A DNA stretch of 64,000 nt from Glandiceps talaboti (GCF_964340395.1 NC_135555.1:14742246-14806245); one strand, 5' to 3'. Positions 38,549 to 51,280 are shown, counted from the stretch's first letter. The notes: generated by a model not told the origin, from the sequence alone. Numbers and translations are program-made.

Positions 38549-41500
38549 GTATCTTGCGTTTAGCCCAGACTTTCTCAAGTAGTAGTGCTTTATGTTTTGT
38601 AATTAGATCAAGTGACGTCATTTAACATCACTATGTCAAGTGAATGTCATGGCTATTAATGATACAGTGGCACCATTCACACATTCCAAAATTATACATT
38701 ACAGTGTATTTTTTTTCCATTTTCGTCCATGAAATTCGCATTGATTTGAGATTGTATTCACATATACATTTAGTACATGTTCCCTATCATAAAGCATGCT
38801 TTCCTGTGAACAAATTTGTTGACCTTTTGTTTAAATCCATTATTTACTTCCTAACTCCATCACAATATCTATAATTAGATAGGTTTTTTTTCTCCCGAGT
38901 AAAGAATATCAAAATGGTTAAAATTCTTACCACACGATAGACCATGGTCAGCACAGTTTACTGTGAAGAGAGGTAGAAAAGCAAATAGTTCGTATTATAT
39001 GCTCGCTGCACCCTGTGGTCGCAATTGGCTTTTGTCTTCTATTTCTGTTTGAATTGTACTTTGTGTATCAAATAATTATATTTTACTACCATGAGCTACT
39101 CGCAGGATCCCGGAACTCGACAGCAGTGTTTATTGATTGGTGAAGAGATACATTCATTACGTTGTCCAATATGATTGTGTAAATAAAGGGGCCTAGTAGA
39201 ACACCCCATCTGTCTTTGGACTATTAGGCAAGGCCTTATGTTACCTGTTTGGTGATCTGAGGTAAGGATTATGACCTTGTTGACATGTTGGAGAGTTCTG
39301 TCAACTAATGAATGTAAGCTGTGACAGTGGACTGAGCTCAGTGACGGTAATACCACAGGGTCCAGGAGGAATACATAATTTGTTTTCATGATTATCTTGA
39401 TTTCTAATATCATTTTCGTATTTTCTTTTGATATATCTAATTTAAATATTACCATCATAACTATCATTTCCTCTGACTGTCTTTTCCTATTTCACATCGT
39501 TATCACTGTCTTATCAGGGTCTATCAACTTTGCATTTATATTAGTGCATAGCTAATCCTAGAACAAACTCACAGGCTATTTTGCCCAATTTAACACAATA
39601 CCCAGTGAGTGTAAACATCTACCAATCTCACTAACAATAATCTCAGACAGTCTTGCTGCTAAAACCTCGGGCTATTCTGCTCACTGTGAAGGCAACCAAA
39701 GGTCGCTCGAGCGTTCACCCTCCATTACACATTTCAGAAGAAAGCCTGAGGTCTAGCTGCTACACTAAGTGGTAATAGGTGAAGTGACAGTCTGGGCTGT
39801 CACAATAGCATTCGGGGGTGTACAGTCCACTAATGGTCTGAGGTGTAATCAAACACGTTCCCCCTCTATGGCAATGTTACATTTGTTCAGTTGTTTATCA
39901 AACTTACCGCACATATTATTGTAGCAGTCTGGAGTCGATGTGTCACATTGTGTGCATACTTGCCCCTGTTGGTAAGGTTTAACGCCCATCATGTTACCCC
40001 TGGCAACACCATGACATGTAGACGAAACATATGAAAGTAGATATACATGTACATGTATGTGTTAATGTTCAACATCAAATTTGACAAAACTCGTTACAAA
40101 GGCAAGGACCTCGGTCTTATTGCGATGACGTTTAACACAAAGGGCGTGTCACATTATAAACCGAACGAACGTATGAATGATCTCATTCGCATTTACCTTA
40201 TGCTTCTACAGCGCATTACAGTTTCAGAATGTAGTATCAAATGAAGCCAGATTCGTATATTGTTCACTGTTTGACACAACAATGCTGAAAACAATAAGAC
40301 ACTACACTTGCTACACTTTTGTATGACAATATTGTATGAATACAATATGTTGCAACATTTTGTCTAATGAAATAATTACGTGTCACCATGCAAAGATCAA
40401 ACGTGGACATCAAGGCATTATCGACCCCCCCCCCCCACACACACACACACACCATGTCTGCGACGGTCTAGCTAGTTACAGTATGATAAATGCTTTCTGT
40501 TCATTTAGACAACATGTAGCAAGAAATTGTGATCTTAATGTATAGTATGTGCAGTTGTTTCTCAGTGCATGGTTATAGCAAACAGAGCCAGTGAACGGTA
40601 ACCTGCAATGCGCTGTATTTGGAACAAACCACGATGTTGCAATAGTAACGTATTCACAATTTGGCATACCATGATACTGAATAGGGGGATGTAGGTGGGA
40701 ACATGATGATGCAAAATTTAGACAAAGTGTATGGTGTAAGTTTTAATCTCTGGAACTTTGGTAGATATTCAACGTTACTTGAATGCCAAGTGTATAGTCG
40801 TGATAATGGTACATGTTACAGAATCACGAGAGATTTCACTTTTTTTACGTACATTGCTATATTTTATCGTCTGGCGCGGATTGAATCCTACCAGCAGCAT
40901 AGCTTCTTTCCGTCGTATGGCGCGACATACATCATAACCCAGCCAACATTGCTACACTTTCTTTACGCTAAAGGTTAGCTATACCATTATTAGTTGAATA
41001 TACAGCTCGTACATGAAGGTAAATAAGTCCTAACGTTGGCGCGTTCATTCTGGTATTTTTGAGACAGTCAATTGACCTAAATGTAACAATTGTACTTACA
41101 GTTCTTGTCATGCCCACGACAACATGGAAAATTTATCTTATTTTTTTTTGTAGAGCCAGGAGTCTGACCAGACGATAAAATGTAGTATGGCATAACAAAA
41201 CAAATTGTGTCGTTCCGATTACGCTTAATTTTTAGAATAGGGGTCGGCATTAAAAACTGGTTAGGGGTTGGGTAACCGGAACAAACAATTGTTTTTGCAG
41301 GCCTAATGTTGGTAAGATTTTTGTCAAGCCAGACGATGTTTTGTTTCAGGTTTCGTGATTTTCGTTGTAAGTTTAAGAATCACAGCGATTGCGCCAAAAA
41401 ATCCGACTTTTCAACTTTAGATTGTGCAGTATGAGAAATCCTTTGATATTTTTACAGTACGGTCTAGAGTGAGCCTGACAGGTAAGATTTTTGGCTTACT

Positions 41501-44500
41501 CACCCTGGACCATAATTGCATGTAACAAGGAAGGCATCTGTCATGCTGACACCGGTGACTGTTGGGCAGTGGGCAACACCACAACCAACTGTATACGATG
41601 ATGACCATACAACCTGTAATCAAAATAAGTAGAAAAAATAACTGTAAGGTATCCTTCTGTTATTAGAAGGTGAGGGCAGGGGAAATTAGTGGGGGTGTCA
41701 TAACTTTTACAAATCGGTTCTCAACGGAGGGCCTTATTGTAGAAAATGTAATTAAGGGAGGGTTACATCTTAAATTTGACTCATATTATCTAACTTTGCA
41801 TTATTTCTGATATTTGGCATCCCACCGCTACCACCGTTTCCACGTCACACTTGCACTGTTGCAACGTCCCACCACTGCCACCAGTGTACTTAACATATCA
41901 GTCAAATCGCTGCTGACAAGATAGATGGATCCCAAAGGATCGAAGGGGGGTCATGTGGTAAGATAATGGAGATAATGTGGTGGAGTGAACATGTTGACCT
42001 AGGCCCCAAATTGTTAAGTAGTTCGCTCATGTAGTTTTTTTTTTAAGTTCTGGTCTTCAGCTCTGCCAGTTAGATTCAAACATGAGAAATAACCAATGCC
42101 TTTAAAATGTTTAATGTCGTGGCAACGAGTCCTTGCCATTGATTCTGGGACGCTTGTCCCTTTTCACGTCTGACAACATTTTAACTCATGCTTTTGAAGT
42201 GCTTAGACAGTCTGAGGTGGAGGGGGTCATGTCTTAGAGAAAGGAAATTGAGGGAGGGTCCCTATTTATGAAATCAGAATCAAGGAAGTATAGCATATTA
42301 TGTAACAGACCGGACTTGATTTCCCTAGCTCTTCTCCCCATGTAAATTGCTGGAATGATGTCACCTTATGATGGTACTGGGGTATGAGTGAGAATCATCT
42401 AACGATATTGCATAACATCTTTTTAATCATAATCGCGTACGACTGGGTCCTTTTGTTGATTCCCCACTGGCAATTACAGTTGTGGACGGACAAGTGGATG
42501 GATCGCCTTTGATAACTCGTTCGACTAAATTGATTGCATAGATAGATTTCAAAACAACAAGACACCACTTCCTTTTAAAAGTAGTTTGAAAGCCAAAGTG
42601 GTCCTCAGTCAGCTCTGTTATAGTGAATAATTAGTCTTATGTAGTCATTGAAAGTACATCATAAAAGTGGGAAAAGGACATCTTGTCAAGTCACAGCTAT
42701 ACTACGTTAAATTGCTTCTAATTAATATCATGATATTTCTAGATGAAAGGACCCAGTTGAGATTAAGTGTAAAACGATAACACTCAATCACGCGAGATTT
42801 CGCAGACACGTGAGATTTCAGTCTTTTTATTCACAAATCGATAAAATAAAACCTCCAGCACAAATAAATCAATCAATTACAATCACGTCTTTACAAGTCC
42901 TGCCTGCACCAGCCTGACTACTGATTACTTTACCTGTGTATAATGACCACAAACGGCTCCGCATGCGCCGGTATCATATGTATAGTCGTTGACCTCGTTG
43001 AACCATGACGTCACGACGGCATTTACGTCGAGCACGTGATCGGCCGCGTAAGGTCCAGCGATGAACAGGTTTTGACCGACGGAGCTGAATGGTGATGTGT
43101 TTTCTGGATTGCCGTGTGCGAACTCACATCCCTCCGACCATGTCTGGGCCATAGATTCTAGACTGTTGTCCCAAGACTGGAATAATTAGAATGACAAAAT
43201 TAATCAGTTCTTATAAATAAATTAAATGTGTCATTTGGCAACACAATGGAAGGAAAAACATTCGGCGTTATCACAATCATTTGCTTCACTTCTGTTGCGC
43301 CAGGGAGAAGAATGAAAGTTCAGTAACCGATTTAAAAGAATTGGCAAAACATTCTGTGTCCATTAGGGAGCTATATGTTGCCCCAAAATGGTTAAAATCT
43401 CAGACCCATGCATTTTGAGTGCACCAAAATAATGTTCAAAAAGTGACATTTTTCTGAAACCTACTTTTTTGTGGGCTGAACAGATCTAGATGGTACACAA
43501 ATGAGATCATAACTTCCTAGTCTTGCACAAACCGCTATTTGATAACAATGGAGATAAATTAAATTTCTCAGCTGAAAACAAGCCAGAAATGAAGAGAGTG
43601 GGAGAAACGCGCCGAGTCATACACGCACATATGTTGTACGCAGACCACAGACAAGAAGGGAAGATTTTCTACATGTCTGTGCGCAGATGGACACGCATCT
43701 GGCTAGACGTAGTCATCATAGCATTTACACAAGTGAAACAAGCGGGAAAATATTTTAAACGAAGTGCATGTAGGAACATACGTTTTAGCAAAATCGTGCT
43801 CTGGTTACATCCCATTCAAATCCAACCTCAAACCACTAAGAATTCTTTTAGTGGTCTGAGCTCTAACCTTAACCCCCCCCCTCCCCGCACTCCCCACCAC
43901 CGCGTAAGACGACCGTCTATGACCTAATGGATGAGATAATTCTATCCCTAAAACGTCATTGTCCGGTTATGTCCCCTTGTGAATACAGAAAATCCAAAAT
44001 AATGATAAGCCCTTTGAAATGAGATAATGACTCTGATCATTCATTCATTCATTCATTCATTCATTCGTTCGTTCGTTCTGTCGTTCATTTCTCAGTTCGT
44101 CCGTCCGTTCAATCATTTATTCATTTATTTATTCATTTATTCATTTATTCATGCATGCATTCATTCATTCATTCATTCATTCATTCATCCAATCATTCAT
44201 TCATTCAATCATTCATTCATTCATTCATTCATTCATTCACCCCGCCGCCGACGCCGAAATAACATTATAACACGGAGGTTTTGATACAGTAACGATGTCT
44301 TTAAATAACAAATACTATAATAAGGTACGCCTAGAATAATACGTTAGGAGAAAGGAGAATTGGTATAAACTATCTTGGTGGCCTCAGAAGCGTGAGATTT
44401 CAAGATTCAAAATAATAAAGGTGTCACTGGCACTAGTACTGATAACACTTAACTATAAAATGTTTCTTCTACGTACCTTTAGTTGCAGTTATTCATACAT

Positions 44501-44990
44501 TGTCCGAAGCTAACTTGGGTTTTCAGCGAGGTGTACAAAAGGGGTGTTATCAAGCCCTGGTTAGTCCAAAGCAAATATTTATCCAGAAGTTTTCTTTACT
44601 TACACACGGAGATAGTATCGTTATCTCCATGGTAACACCTGTGTTATTCTCTGGGTGTAACTGTTTCCATTTATTCACAGACAAGTAAGTTTTTATCTGC
44701 AATCAATGTCTATACTTTTGTGAACATACAATGGTCGACGCTGTATAAATGGCAATTAGTATCACGGCTTTGTTCAACAACTCAAAAAAAAAACAACGTT
44801 ACAAATGTTCCCCTTTCAAGAACCATGACACGAAGTCGCTGTAACACTATAAAGTTATATATACTCTGTAATGAGACACGTCGTCGCAAACAGTTCAATT
44901 GAACCATATATTGGTAATTGCATTTTTTCACAAAATTATTCGAACTCGCGTTGTTGCTTTTGTTGTTGCTGCTGCTTCTGTTGTTGATGA

Positions 44991-45039
<49 letters not shown>

Positions 45040-47342
45040 ATCATTGACAATTTAACTAATTTACATTATATTCACAACGTTCATAAAGAATGTCTCAAAA
45101 TCGAAGAATTACAATGTTAAAAATACCAGTGCATTATATAGTATATACATCTCTGATTATGAGTAAGGAGGGCGCAATTCAGCTCATGAGTAATACCACT
45201 CAAACATTCAAAATAAAGTTACCTTTCCCGAGGAAAGACTTACCATGTGAAAAAAGTACTTGGCTTAAACCCCCTCTAATCTTTCTTACTGACAGCTGAG
45301 AGAATTGAAATACTTGTTTGATGCAATTGAAGTCCTTTGAAAAGAAAAGCTGCCTTCCTCGAAGGAAAACCTACTATTTGAAAAGACAAACAATTATATT
45401 CGATCGGCTTAAGGTTAAACCCTTCTAATCTTTCCATCGTCTGGGTTTTGACATTTAACCTCTGATGAGGCACACGTCACTTACAATGATTAATTTATTA
45501 ATCTATACCCAAATTTCGATTTAAAAAATAAAATTCATTTATAAAGATTTGTTGATATAAGGAACGGCACTGAAAGATGAGTCAATCCAAATATTATTAT
45601 TATTATTATGTCCGATTTGGAATTTTTTAAAATACCACATTTTGTCGTGGCATGTCACTGTAATACCATGTTGGAGTTTTCCATGAAGTACATTTGATAG
45701 TGAACATGTTCCATTCCTTCAAGACTTTTGAGTGAAACGATATTTATTTATTTATTTATTTATTTATTTGGGGGGGGGGGGTTTATAGCGCGTTCTCATA
45801 CATATTAGTCGATAACCAAGTAGATTATGAAAAGCCATTACGTCAGCGAAAATGATGACATTCTATTTAACATAGCAGCCTGAGGACAGAAAATAAAATG
45901 TCCAAACCTACCAACGAATTGTGGTGTAAAGGTTGTACTTCATCATTAGTATAGTGCATATGCATTTCTGCACTTCAAAGTTTTGGCCCTTTGCTACAAG
46001 TGAAGTTGACGGTAGGGACAGGTGTCTGTAAATGAGACTGTATTGAAGTACCGAAACCAAGGTGACGATAATTGTTCGAGGCTGAGTCAAGCAGAACCTC
46101 AGGTACAGATTAGTCTTTATTTTACGGGTCAATCTGGTTACCCTAACGAATCGCGTAAATAAACAATTTGCAATTCATACATAAGAAGTCTGTCGACCAT
46201 TGACTTGGGATTGGCGATAATCAAGCTGGCAAACTATTAAAAATCAATCAAACTTCAAGTTACTCAACACAGTTTGGTGTTCGCAAAGATGTTTCGGTTG
46301 TCAATAATTCAACGATAACTTCATTATCCTATGCTATGATTGAGATTCGTGTCTGGGCAATTTTAAAGTGTGATGGTGTAGAACAGTTACTGTACAACAT
46401 GGTTTAGAGTCTATAGCAATGGAATTCAAGTGTTGCACGTGACTGGAATAATTATCAAACCAGTTACATAAAGCACACTATTCTTTGAGCTTGTTTATTT
46501 TATTAAGGCGTTCATATGTGTACGTGTGTTTGTTTGTTTGTTTGTTTGTTTGTTTGTTTGTTTTGTGGTTATTTGATTACTTGTTTGTTTGTTTGTTTGC
46601 GTAATTGTTTGTTTGGTTACTAGTATCAAAACCATCCATGCGCTCGTATACAAATGCACACATACATACATACATACATACATACATACATACATACATA
46701 CATACATACATACATACATACATACATACGCATAGCGATACGCAGACAGACAGACAGGCAGACAGAAGATAGATAGATAGATAGATAGATAGACAGACAG
46801 ACATAGACAGGCAGGCAGGCAGACAGACAGTACGCACATATACTTGCTTAATTAATCGATAGAATTCTCAACACATAATTCGATTGGATCATAATTAATG
46901 TATCCTTTGAAGAAAATAAAAACTACATGAAATAGCATAAAACTATATCTTATCATCCCATCATATTTTGCCACACCACCACACAGAAATATACTTTTAA
47001 CGAAATTTATCTAAATAATAGAATGCGAAACAAGTAGAACTTACATAGTATACATCTATTAGAAAAATTGATTATGAAGTGAACTCTGAATGTATTTACC
47101 ATGAATTGAATATCTGCACCTGTTGGATTCACGTTACCACGATACTCGTTGTGTTTATCCACTAACGCTGTCCGCTGATCTGCTGTAAACCCCGCTGCTC
47201 TTTTGGGACGTGAAAATATCTCCCCTTCACCCGCAGACCGTCCTGACATGTGAAACAACTTGTTTGATGTCAAGATTTGCGCATGTTGTCGTGGATTACA
47301 TATGACAAACGGTATGACGATAAGCAGTGATAATATTTTCAT
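33773..47342 (-). CDS. Gene B: membrane-anchored CAP/CRISP-like protein with EGF domain, 527 residues
   Basis: The model has twelve exons, with all joins in phase: 47342-47100, 43176-42934, 41613-41504, 39999-39908, 38960-38931, 38424-38371, 37837-37715, 37368-37310, 36218-36112, 35606-35407, 34419-34197, 33872-33773. Order of parts: signal peptide; short propeptide ending RPKR; CAP domain (about residues 57-199); CRISP-like hinge (200-239); Thr/Ser linker; EGF-like domain (about 258-298); an unfamiliar cysteine-containing region (299-450); TM helix (about 468-493); and a cytoplasmic tail of about 34 residues. CAP proteins are secreted proteins with varied roles, often binding lipids or partner proteins. 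Membrane anchoring through a C-terminal helix is unusual. The gene is paralogous to gene C and lies downstream of it on the same strand. The function is not known. Confidence 0.8.
34197..34419 (-). CDS. Gene B exon 11: membrane-proximal helix and TM segment
   Basis: This 223-nt exon runs from phase 1 to phase 2, with acceptor AAATTCTCAG. It encodes YMDPDILLAVIEASLEAIQN, ATGITI, a Ser/Gly spacer, then a long hydrophobic helix rich in Val (WVIAVVVVFVVLVVAAVVIA) at about residues 468-493. The donor AA|GTGAGT lies just before an in-frame stop. Reading through would end the protein at KK, while splicing adds the tail in exon 12. Confidence 0.8.
35407..35606 (-). CDS. Gene B exon 10: juxtamembrane region with polybasic site
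   Basis: This 200-nt exon runs from phase 2 to phase 1, with acceptor CAATTTACAG and donor GTATGTAT. It encodes a strand-rich segment (LTAAGFPVLDDDDTQYWTM), then NDLCNAG and RKRR at residues 403-406. The NDLC and polybasic pair are also present in gene C exon 13. Confidence 0.78.
36112..36218 (-). CDS. Gene B exon 9: juxtamembrane region with CCPGxG motif
   Basis: This 107-nt exon runs from phase 0 to phase 2. It encodes YSNMESLLLSAVADAFNDYC and then CNQEFKVCCPGKGEKS. It aligns with gene C exon 12 in length, phase and the FNDYC/LNEFC and CCPGxG motifs. The donor is GTAGGTCG, somewhat weak. Confidence 0.75.
37310..37368 (-). CDS. Gene B exon 8: start of juxtamembrane region
   Basis: This 59-nt exon runs from phase 1 to phase 0, with acceptor TTCTCTGTTGTAG and donor GTAAATAT. 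It encodes HDKRETAHGVKIKIFGDING, which aligns with HEKEQAQYGVLLKIVGNIDQ in gene C exon 11. The alternating hydrophobic pattern suggests a beta strand. Confidence 0.75.
37457..37693. repeat. (CATA)n-(CATG)n-(CATA)n-(CAAA)n array
   Basis: It fills most of intron 7 of gene B and ends about 20 bases from the EGF exon donor. Confidence 0.9.
37715..37837 (-). CDS. Gene B exon 7: EGF-like domain
   Basis: This 123-nt phase 1-1 exon encodes a six-cysteine EGF-like module (GGCEDVLQCENGG, CDCECVSGYEGELC) after a short acidic lead. It aligns with gene C exon 10, which shares the spacing and the QCENGG and GYEG/EYQG motifs. Confidence 0.85.
37961..38214. repeat. Foldback of (GATT)n against (AATC)n with unique inverted ends
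   Basis: The left end GGCAGCGAGCATAT mirrors the right end ATATGCTCGCTGC. Between them lie (GATT)n then (AATC)n arrays, so the whole region can form one long hairpin. It is in intron 6 of gene B. Confidence 0.65.
38199..38380 (+). repeat. Local direct duplication, copy 1
   Basis: This is about 180 bp beginning TATGCTCGCTGCACCCTGTG and ending at the gene B exon 6 donor. It is nearly identical to 38,998-39,170. Confidence 0.8.
38371..38424 (-). CDS. Gene B exon 6: Thr/Ser-rich linker
   Basis: This 54-nt phase 1-1 exon encodes EDPTTPTSGSTDVTNNGQ, a flexible linker that may be O-glycosylated. The acceptor is GTTTTTAG and the donor GTAATGAA. The exon's 3' end and donor lie at one end of a 180-bp segment that is duplicated near 39.0-39.2 kb. 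Confidence 0.65.
38511..38547. repeat. (AT)n microsatellite
   Basis: A short array in intron 5 of gene B with a stem-like flank (CTTGCGTTTAGCCCAGACTT). Confidence 0.85.
38931..38960 (-). CDS. Gene B exon 5: 30-nt hinge micro-exon
   Basis: This phase 1-1 micro-exon encodes VNCADHGLSC. Its acceptor follows a good pyrimidine tract (CTACCTCTCTTCACAG) and its donor is GTAAGAAT. It corresponds in size, phase and cysteine placement to the 30-nt exon 5 of gene C and completes the hinge. Confidence 0.75.
38998..39170 (+). repeat. Local direct duplication, copy 2
   Basis: It is nearly identical to 38,199-38,380, with a small deletion and scattered changes. It lies in the intron before exon 5 and includes a decayed copy of the exon 6 end (GGACAAC before GTAATG). 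Confidence 0.8.
39908..39999 (-). CDS. Gene B exon 4: CRISP-like hinge
   Basis: This 92-nt exon runs from phase 2 to phase 1. It encodes GNMMGVKPYQQGQVCTQC followed by CYNNMC. This matches the short cysteine-rich hinge that follows CAP in CRISP-type proteins (GNxxGxxPYxxGxPCxxC). Confidence 0.85.
40207..40617. mobile_element. ~410-bp foldback element, second subfamily
   Basis: The ends are TACAGCGCATTACAG and CTGCAATGCGCTGTA, with internal ATTTTGTCTAATG and GACAACATGTAGCAAGA. It lies in intron 3 of gene B and contains a C-run followed by (AC)n near 40,426-40,452. Confidence 0.65.
41504..41613 (-). CDS. Gene B exon 3: end of CAP domain
   Basis: This 110-nt exon runs from phase 0 to phase 2, with acceptor GATTACAG and donor GTGAGTAA. 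It continues GHYTQ with VVWSSSYTVGCGVAHC and ends with the CAP signature LVTCNYGPG. It is identical in length and phase to gene C exon 3. Confidence 0.88.
42934..43176 (-). CDS. Gene B exon 2: central CAP domain
   Basis: This is a 243-nt phase 0-0 exon, the same length as exon 2 of gene C. It encodes SWDNSLESMAQTW, SVGQNLF, the SWFNEVNDY helix and GHYTQ at the 3' end. The acidic residue of the usual GENL motif is replaced by Gln (GQNL), as in many invertebrate CAP proteins. The Glu in WFNEV and the His in GHYTQ are kept. Confidence 0.88.
44037..44240. repeat. (ATTC)n array with TTCG and TTTA variants
   Basis: It lies in the first intron of gene B. Confidence 0.9.
44952..45041. repeat. (TTG)n trinucleotide array
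   Basis: It lies in the first intron of gene B. Confidence 0.9.
46522..46829. repeat. (TTTG)n, (CATA)n, (GACA)n and (GATA)n cluster
   Basis: Several tetranucleotide arrays in succession in the first intron of gene B. Confidence 0.85.
47100..47342 (-). CDS. Gene B exon 1: signal peptide, propeptide and start of CAP domain
   Basis: This exon encodes 81 residues and ends in phase 0 at ATG before GTAAATAC. The chosen start gives MKILSLLIVIPFVICN, a clear signal peptide. An in-frame Met 24 codons upstream would bury it. A dibasic RPKR at residues 45-48 could be a proprotein-convertase site. The CAP domain begins with the first helix and the HNEYR motif (KHNEYRGNV), which holds the first cavity histidine. 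Confidence 0.85.
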
Positions 47343-47988
47343 CTTTCTGTAAACTTTGCTTGGTGTATGGTATCGATTGGGGCAGTTAGTGTCAACAGGA
47401 CGGCTATACGGCAAACGATTAACTGCGATAGCAGGTCGAAAATGACGCCTGTCAAATACGCATGAAATTTAAAAGTTTCTGTCACCCTTTTCGGTTTGGG
47501 TTATTCCATTTGAGTATCTGGGAGGGGAGATTATAAAACGAATTGACGTAAGACTTCGCAATTACACAATTCATATGATAACAATGTGTATATTAGCTTT
47601 AACCACACGCGCACACCCCTAATTTGACATATTACAGCCAAATATTTTGTGATCCAAGCTGAATATCCACTGAATATGCAAAGCTCTGTATTATACCCAA
47701 TCGTCAGACAAACGAGGAGATGGCCCCTCCCCTCCAAGGATCTGGGTAACCAAGACTGACTATGTATGGTTACAAACGACCTGACAGTTCGATTCATATG
47801 TGTCAATGCAGTGATACTAACTTTCTCAGTAAACACCTTGCATGGTCGTTCGCAAGTGCCCAATTGCATATGTTAAATAAATTCTTTTCGTCATAAAACG
47901 TTCAAGCTATGTTACCTTCTTACTTGTATGCACTGACATATGGAAATTCCCAAGTTTTAGGACTTTTTTTAAAATACACCCGAATACA

Positions 47989-48185
<197 letters not shown>

Positions 48186-49223
48186 ACAGTAAGTTAACGC
48201 GGACTGCGCTGCAACACATTTAACTGGTCGAGAACAGAACCATATCTATATATAAATGTACAACTCACAAGAATTTATCACATCCATAAATTCAGACAAA
48301 AAGCTAACAAAACCACAGACAGTTCGTTCAAAGGACGTCAGGACGAACTAAAAGACACACCCTCACAGAGACTGTGACAGACATGCAGATAGAAAAAAAC
48401 AGAATGAAACAGACATGCTTGTTCATTTCAACCTCAGACGTACTAAAAGAACTGAGGTTCAACCACTCAAAAAGAAACGTAGGATACTATTAGGTGGTAC
48501 ATATATTGTTGGAAGGGAAAATGGAAAACACGAAATCATCTTCGCTGCCCTTTGTGATACCAAAGCTGTCCTGATTCACTGATGTACACGAACAAAGTGG
48601 TGCATTTGTTGTGTTCGATTTCTTCTGTAGGGGGCGTTTTTTTCATAACAATATACACATGTATGCTTGAATACATCTCTTGTATAAATAGAATACGTAC
48701 ATTTGAAGTACATGGACCAAATAATTGCATGATAATTATCCCGATACAACAATGACACTGCATGGTGAAAAAAATCCGACAGTATCTCAATTGTTCAGCT
48801 CCTGTTTATTTCTCCTGGCATATGTAAAAAGTAAACACGTATGGCTTCAGTCGGTAAAATTTCTGAAATCGTGTCAATTGTCACACACAAAAGAAGACCT
48901 AATTGCGAGAATTGCACGAATCATTAAACGCAATATAGGCCCTGAATCAAGTTGTTTGCAACGGTCGTCTGAATAGTGATTATCACAGCGTATATATAGT
49001 TGTAAAGAGCAAGGTATGTTGATGAACGTTTGTTTTCAGTTGTTCTCATTCTGTGTATGATACAATGTATATTTAATTGAGATCTAAGATCGAGTTTGTT
49101 TTTTTGTCGTCATGACAACAATAATTTTTTTGTTATTTCTCTAAAGGGTGAATCATCAGCGCAGTAAAGAAATCGTTTGTAAGCATTTACAAATTAAATG
49201 AAGATGATGTCTTCGTTTTGAAC

Positions 49224-49367
49224 ACACATACATACAGACAGACATGCGCACACAAATACGTACGTACGTACGTACATACATACATACATACATACATACA
49301 TACATACATACATACATACGTACATACGTACGTACGTACATACGCACGCACGTACGTACGTGCGTGC

Positions 49368-49432
<65 letters not shown>
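49224..49432. repeat. (CATA)n-(CGTA)n-(GACA)n array
   Basis: A compound tetranucleotide array in the C-B spacer. Confidence 0.9.
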
Positions 49433-49434
<2 letters not shown>

Positions 49435-51054
49435 GAGAGTGCAATGCTCATGATCTTCAAGGGTACTGGTCCGTATACGCAGACCACGGTGGGCTGGGGT
49501 ATATTCAGCGAGCCTCGATCTTCAACTCTACAAGGTACCAGAACGAATATGCCCCCATACATATCATACTTAACCTCGTTTAACTATGAGGTCAAATGCA
49601 CTGTGCGTCTTTGAATAAAAAGGTATGTACACGCGTCTTTGACTACAAACTACAACATTATACAAACCATCACCATGGAGAACGAGACGCCTGCACGGCA
49701 TCACATATGGTTTTATGCCGGTTAGATAGTGACTCAGTGTTGATAAAGAGATTGACGTTATAACGGAGGGAGACCACTATGTGGTCTGCGCATTAAGGAA
49801 ACTATGTGGTCTGAGCATTAAGGAAACTATAAATGTGTACACTTGTTTGGTTAATGGGTTACTTTCACCGGGCAAGTCTCTTCGTATTGTTAGTCATAAG
49901 AAAGTTTCAAATTCTATGACACGCATCAGTGATTTTCAAAACCAAGGTACCTACTGAATGTACTAGACATTGTATGCAAGAGTGAACCAGATTCATTCAT
50001 TCATTCACCCATTCATGTCGAAATCACGTGTGCTTTTTGAAATCAATGTATGTATCGAAAAATACGGAATCCACTGTTTCAAGTAATTTTTTGTCAACAT
50101 TGACTTTTACATTATTACTAGTATTTCTATTCCACTTTTTTGATGTGACTAATTCTAATAAAACACGTCGACAACTGGCGAAAAGGGTAGGAGCGATCTA
50201 AAAATGAAAACACCATACCGTAAAAAAAACAGGTCAGGCAAAAAATAATTTGTTGTTTTTAAGCAGTTATAAAAGAGAAATGGTAATGGGGGAAAGCAAA
50301 GAAAGAAAAAGGTGTTATTTATAAAAGTGCGAAAAGGGGTTCAACGGTGATGGAGATAGAACAGCAAGCTTTTGGGTGAACACGCACACCTATTTCTATC
50401 CCCTGCACAAAAAAAGGTTGAATTGAAAAGACGGCCCGAGGACTTCTTTACGTACCTGTCAAGTTTAAGACAAAAAACTAGGCCCTTTAACATCTACGTA
50501 ATCTGAAGTCCTCTGATGTATGTGACATATAACACGTACTCCCGACACGTGTTGTTGACCTTTTCCCCGGGCCCCTTATGTTCCTTACGCTCGAGAAATT
50601 AAAACGTTTGTCAACACACGGCTATTTTATGAAATCGGTATGTTTTCGACCTAAATCAGACGATCTACACTGAACAACTTTTACTTCACAGAAAGCAAAC
50701 CGAGAAGTCCTAAGTAACAGAACAACGGAGAATACATGCATGGTATATATTCAAAACTGTTTTATGAGTCAGACGTATGTATTTATTGCCGTGTGACTGA
50801 TAAGTATAACCATGATACTTCTCCATGGTATAATAGACTCTCTCCTCTCCCAGACTGCATTGTTCTTTTCAGTCGTCGTAAAACTACAGTATAGATGTAC
50901 GCACACCGCCATGGGGTGTGCCAGTACAGTGGAAAATATCGTGTGATTGAACAGCTACTAGCGAGAAAATGTATATCAAGTTTAATGTAGTCTTTCTCCA
51001 AACAATTTTCATTCACGATCAATCAGGGAAATGGAGAAACACAATTACACAACA

Positions 51055-51060
51055 TTTATT
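51055..51060 (-). terminator. Candidate polyadenylation signal of gene C
   Basis: AATAAA reads on the minus strand 133 bases after the gene C stop codon. Confidence 0.45.
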
Positions 51061-51192
51061 TTTATTTAGATATAATTTACCGTAACATTTATCAAAACAA
51101 AAGGCATTATATCTTTTCTTCTGCCGAAAAATGTCAATATAACGAGGCACCCGGTGTTGTTGCACGCAGTAGAGTATATCGCCCTCATCGTC

Positions 51193-51280
51193 TCACCAAG
51201 CCGTGGTTACGCCTTGGTGTTCCTTGACTTGTATCCTGGTAGCATGGACTTTTCCCGAAGCCTTAGACGACTCTTTACAT
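51193..51280 (-). CDS. Gene C exon 15: cytoplasmic tail and stop
   Basis: This 88-nt terminal exon starts in phase 2, with a pyrimidine-rich acceptor (TTATTTTTTTCCAG). It encodes CKESSKASGKVHATRIQVKE and ends VTTAW-stop. The KxxxKxSxKVH pattern is shared with gene B. Confidence 0.75.

Noticed and set aside
43523-43927. 134-residue plus-strand frame in gene B intron 1
   Set aside because: Composition is ordinary, there is no domain or splice context, and it lies opposite a well-supported gene. Probably chance.
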